Below the pieces are notes generated by a model that worked only from the letters and a program-made list of their open reading frames with translations, was not told where the DNA came from and ran no database searches. From assembly GCF_009796845.1 (NCBI RefSeq), contig NZ_CP047025.1:1426001-1490000 (forward strand): 64,000 nt of DNA, given 5' to 3'. Shown here one piece after another: positions 62,325 to 64,000 of this stretch (its first letter is position 1; each line of letters starts with the position of its first letter). Source of the DNA: Cobetia sp. L2A1. GTDB lineage: Bacteria; Pseudomonadota; Gammaproteobacteria; Pseudomonadales; Halomonadaceae. The position numbers and the translations under genes were made by a program.

Positions 62325-63143
62325 TCATGGCGTCAGCACCGATGACACCAGCAGCTGGGTATAGGGGTGCTGCGGATCGTCGAGGATCTGGTCGGTCAAG
62401 CCGGCCTCCACGACACGGCCTTGGCGCATCACCATCAATCGATGGGCCAGCAGGCGTGCCACGGCCAGATCATGAGTCACCAGAATGACGGATAGCCCCA
62501 GCTCCCGCGTCAGGGTACGCAGCATGTCGAGCAGACGTGCCTGCACGGACACATCGAGGCCGCCGGTGGGTTCATCCATGAAGACCAGTCGCGGCTGAGT
62601 GACCAGGGTGCGCGCGATCTGCAGGCGCTGCTGCATGCCGCCGGAGAAGGTGCGTGGCGCATCATCGATACGGCGCGGGTCAAGCTCCACCCGCTCCATC
62701 CAGTCCTGTCCGGCAGCACGTAGATCCCCGTAATGGCGTTGTCCCAATGCCATCAGGCGCTCACCGACATTGGCTCCGGCAGAAACCCCCAGGCGCAAAC
62801 CATCGCGGGGATTCTGATGCACCAGCCCCCATTCCATGCGCAGTAGCGCTCGGCGACGCGCTTCCCCGATCGCGTAGAGATCGAGACTCTCAGTGGCGCT
62901 CCCAGCGGCGGCGCTGGCCTGATGAGTGCTGTGATAGATCACCTGGCCCTCATCGGGTGCTTCCAGGCCTGATAACACGCGCAAGAGCGTCGACTTGCCG
63001 GAGCCGGACTCCCCGACAATGCCCAGCACTTCGCCCTGATGCAGGGTGAAGTCGATGTCCTGACAGCCCTGATTAGGGCCATACAGCCGCGTGATGTTAC
63101 GGGCGTCAAGCAGAGCGGGACGCTTCAGCTGAGGGCGTTTCAT
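62325..63143 (-). CDS. phnK: PhnK ABC-type ATPase of the C-P lyase complex
   Basis: 272 aa. Walker A GESGSGKST, signature FSGGMQQRLQIARTL, Walker B LVFMDEPTGGLD. Binds the PhnJ face of the core complex. ATGA overlap with phnJ; a 76-base gap before phnL. Confidence 0.93.
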   Translation of the reverse strand: MKRPQLKRPALLDARNITRLYGPNQGCQDIDFTLHQGEVLGIVGESGSGKSTLLRVLSGLEAPDEGQVIYHSTHQASAAAGSATESLDLYAIGEARRRALLRMEWGLVHQNPRDGLRLGVSAGANVGERLMALGQRHYGDLRAAGQDWMERVELDPRRIDDAPRTFSGGMQQRLQIARTLVTQPRLVFMDEPTGGLDVSVQARLLDMLRTLTRELGLSVILVTHDLAVARLLAHRLMVMRQGRVVEAGLTDQILDDPQHPYTQLLVSSVLTP

Positions 63144-64000
63144 GCCACCTCCTCGCGACGGTTCTGGCAGTAATCGGTGTCAGAGCACACGAACATGCGT
63201 CCGCCCTGATCATCGGTGATGACTTCATCAAGAAAGCTGTCCGTGGCGCCACATAGTTCACAGGGCGTGTCCCACGCTTGAATCTCGAAGGGGTGATCCT
63301 CGAAATCGAGACTCTTGACGCGGGTGTAGGGCGGAATGGCGTAGAGGCGCTTTTCACGTCCCGCCCCGAACAGCATCAAGGCGTCACTCATGTCGAGTTT
63401 GGGATTGTCGAACTTGGGGATGGGCGAGGGATCCATCACATAGCGCTCGTCGACCTTGACCGGATAGGCGTAGGTGGTCGCGATATGGCCATGGCGAGCG
63501 ATATCTTCATAAAGCTTCACGTGCATCACGCCGTATTCCTCAAGGGCATGCATGACACGAGTTTCTTCCTCACTGGGTTCGATGAAGCGCAACGGTTCCG
63601 GTATCGGCACCTGATAGACCAGAATCTGGCCCTTGGAGAGCGCTTTTTCAGGAATGCGATGGCGGGTCTGGATCACGCTGGCGGCTTCGGTGCGGGTGGT
63701 CGTCTCGACATGGGCGACGCGCTCGAAGAAGGTGCGAATGCTGACGGCATTTGTCGTGTCATCGGCACCCTGATCGATCACCTTGAGGACATCATTCGCG
63801 CCCAGGATGCTGGCGGTCAGCTGCATGCCGCCTGTTCCCCAGCCATACGGCATCGGCATCTCGCGCCCTCCAAACGGCACCTGATACCCCGGGATGGCGA
63901 CCGCCTTCAGCAGGGCGCGGCGAATCATGCGTTTGGTTTGCTCGTCCAGGTAGGCGAAGTTGTAGCCGCTGTACTGGCTGTCTTGACCAGAAGTGTTCAT
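63140..64000 (-). CDS. phnJ: PhnJ radical SAM C-P lyase
   Basis: 286 aa, complete, ATG at the right edge. Four Cys with the E. coli spacing: C247, C250, C272 and C278 (in CELC and CSDTDYC), the iron-sulfur site and radical Cys. YGWGTGGMQ and GAGREKRLYAIPPYT are family segments. Cleaves the phosphonate C-P bond. phnGHI should lie just beyond the window. Confidence 0.95.
   Translation of the reverse strand: MNTSGQDSQYSGYNFAYLDEQTKRMIRRALLKAVAIPGYQVPFGGREMPMPYGWGTGGMQLTASILGANDVLKVIDQGADDTTNAVSIRTFFERVAHVETTTRTEAASVIQTRHRIPEKALSKGQILVYQVPIPEPLRFIEPSEEETRVMHALEEYGVMHVKLYEDIARHGHIATTYAYPVKVDERYVMDPSPIPKFDNPKLDMSDALMLFGAGREKRLYAIPPYTRVKSLDFEDHPFEIQAWDTPCELCGATDSFLDEVITDDQGGRMFVCSDTDYCQNRREEVA

Noticed and set aside
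1-64000. CRISPR array or rRNA/tRNA genes
   Set aside because: No regularly spaced repeats and no rRNA or complete tRNA sequence were recognised on reading the window.

Overview
The window looks like chromosome from a moderately GC-rich marine gammaproteobacterium, most likely Halomonadaceae (Cobetia/Halomonas type). The reasons are the protein character, a C-P lyase operon, an OpuB-type onium transporter, a MesD/MesX methionine synthase and an EgtB homologue. No rRNA, tRNA or CRISPR array was found. Genus assignment is inference.

Layout. 1-0.8 kb: 5' part of an M20 amidohydrolase. 1.0-4.8 kb: a three-gene Zorya-like anti-phage operon (ZorA-like motor, ZorB-like OmpA protein, HNH nuclease), next to an AT-rich orphan gene and a decayed IS30 element (to 7.07 kb). 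7.1-10 kb: flavin reductase, MesD-type methionine synthase and MesX (DUF1852), with a MetR-type palindrome upstream. 10.5-15.6 kb: a sigma-54 activator divergent from a flavin monooxygenase and an SDR, with a good -24/-12 promoter and an upstream palindrome. 15.8-20.3 kb: META lipoprotein, a voltage-sensor-like membrane protein, EgtB, a DUF427 protein and a NERD protein.

20.4-31.2 kb is an integrative island: two very large tyrosine-recombinase-like proteins plus a third small protein in one operon, a conventional integrase, an SF2 helicase, an unknown protein with a 42-aa upstream ORF, and a region resembling the C4 antisense RNA of P1/P4-type phages. 31.3-35.1 kb: an EutR-like AraC regulator facing a small-molecule kinase and a class III PLP enzyme, which suggests an amino-alcohol kinase/phospho-lyase route. 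35.2-38 kb: split MTHFR pair and nucleoid-associated YejK. 38.2-44.5 kb: CobW GTPase, YtcJ-like amidohydrolase, YjiH-type permease and class II aldolase, with a divergent LysR.

44.6-64 kb: a small stress-type pair (PH domain, CsbD), then the C-P lyase operon phnJKLMNP (minus strand, 64.0-58.8 kb). Between these, a 12-kb catabolic block (46.7-58.8 kb) is bracketed by two ~748-bp direct copies of phnP. The right copy has the native 5' end and a complete frame. The left copy lacks the 5' end and carries a one-base insertion. This is the geometry expected from a single-crossover (Campbell-type) integration inside phnP. The block encodes an OpuB-type ABC importer, MmgE/PrpD, a nitrilase-family amidase, an MmsA-type dehydrogenase, a DddP-like M24 enzyme, a PhyH-type dioxygenase and a LysR regulator. 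It is a good candidate for an undescribed onium-compound degradation pathway.
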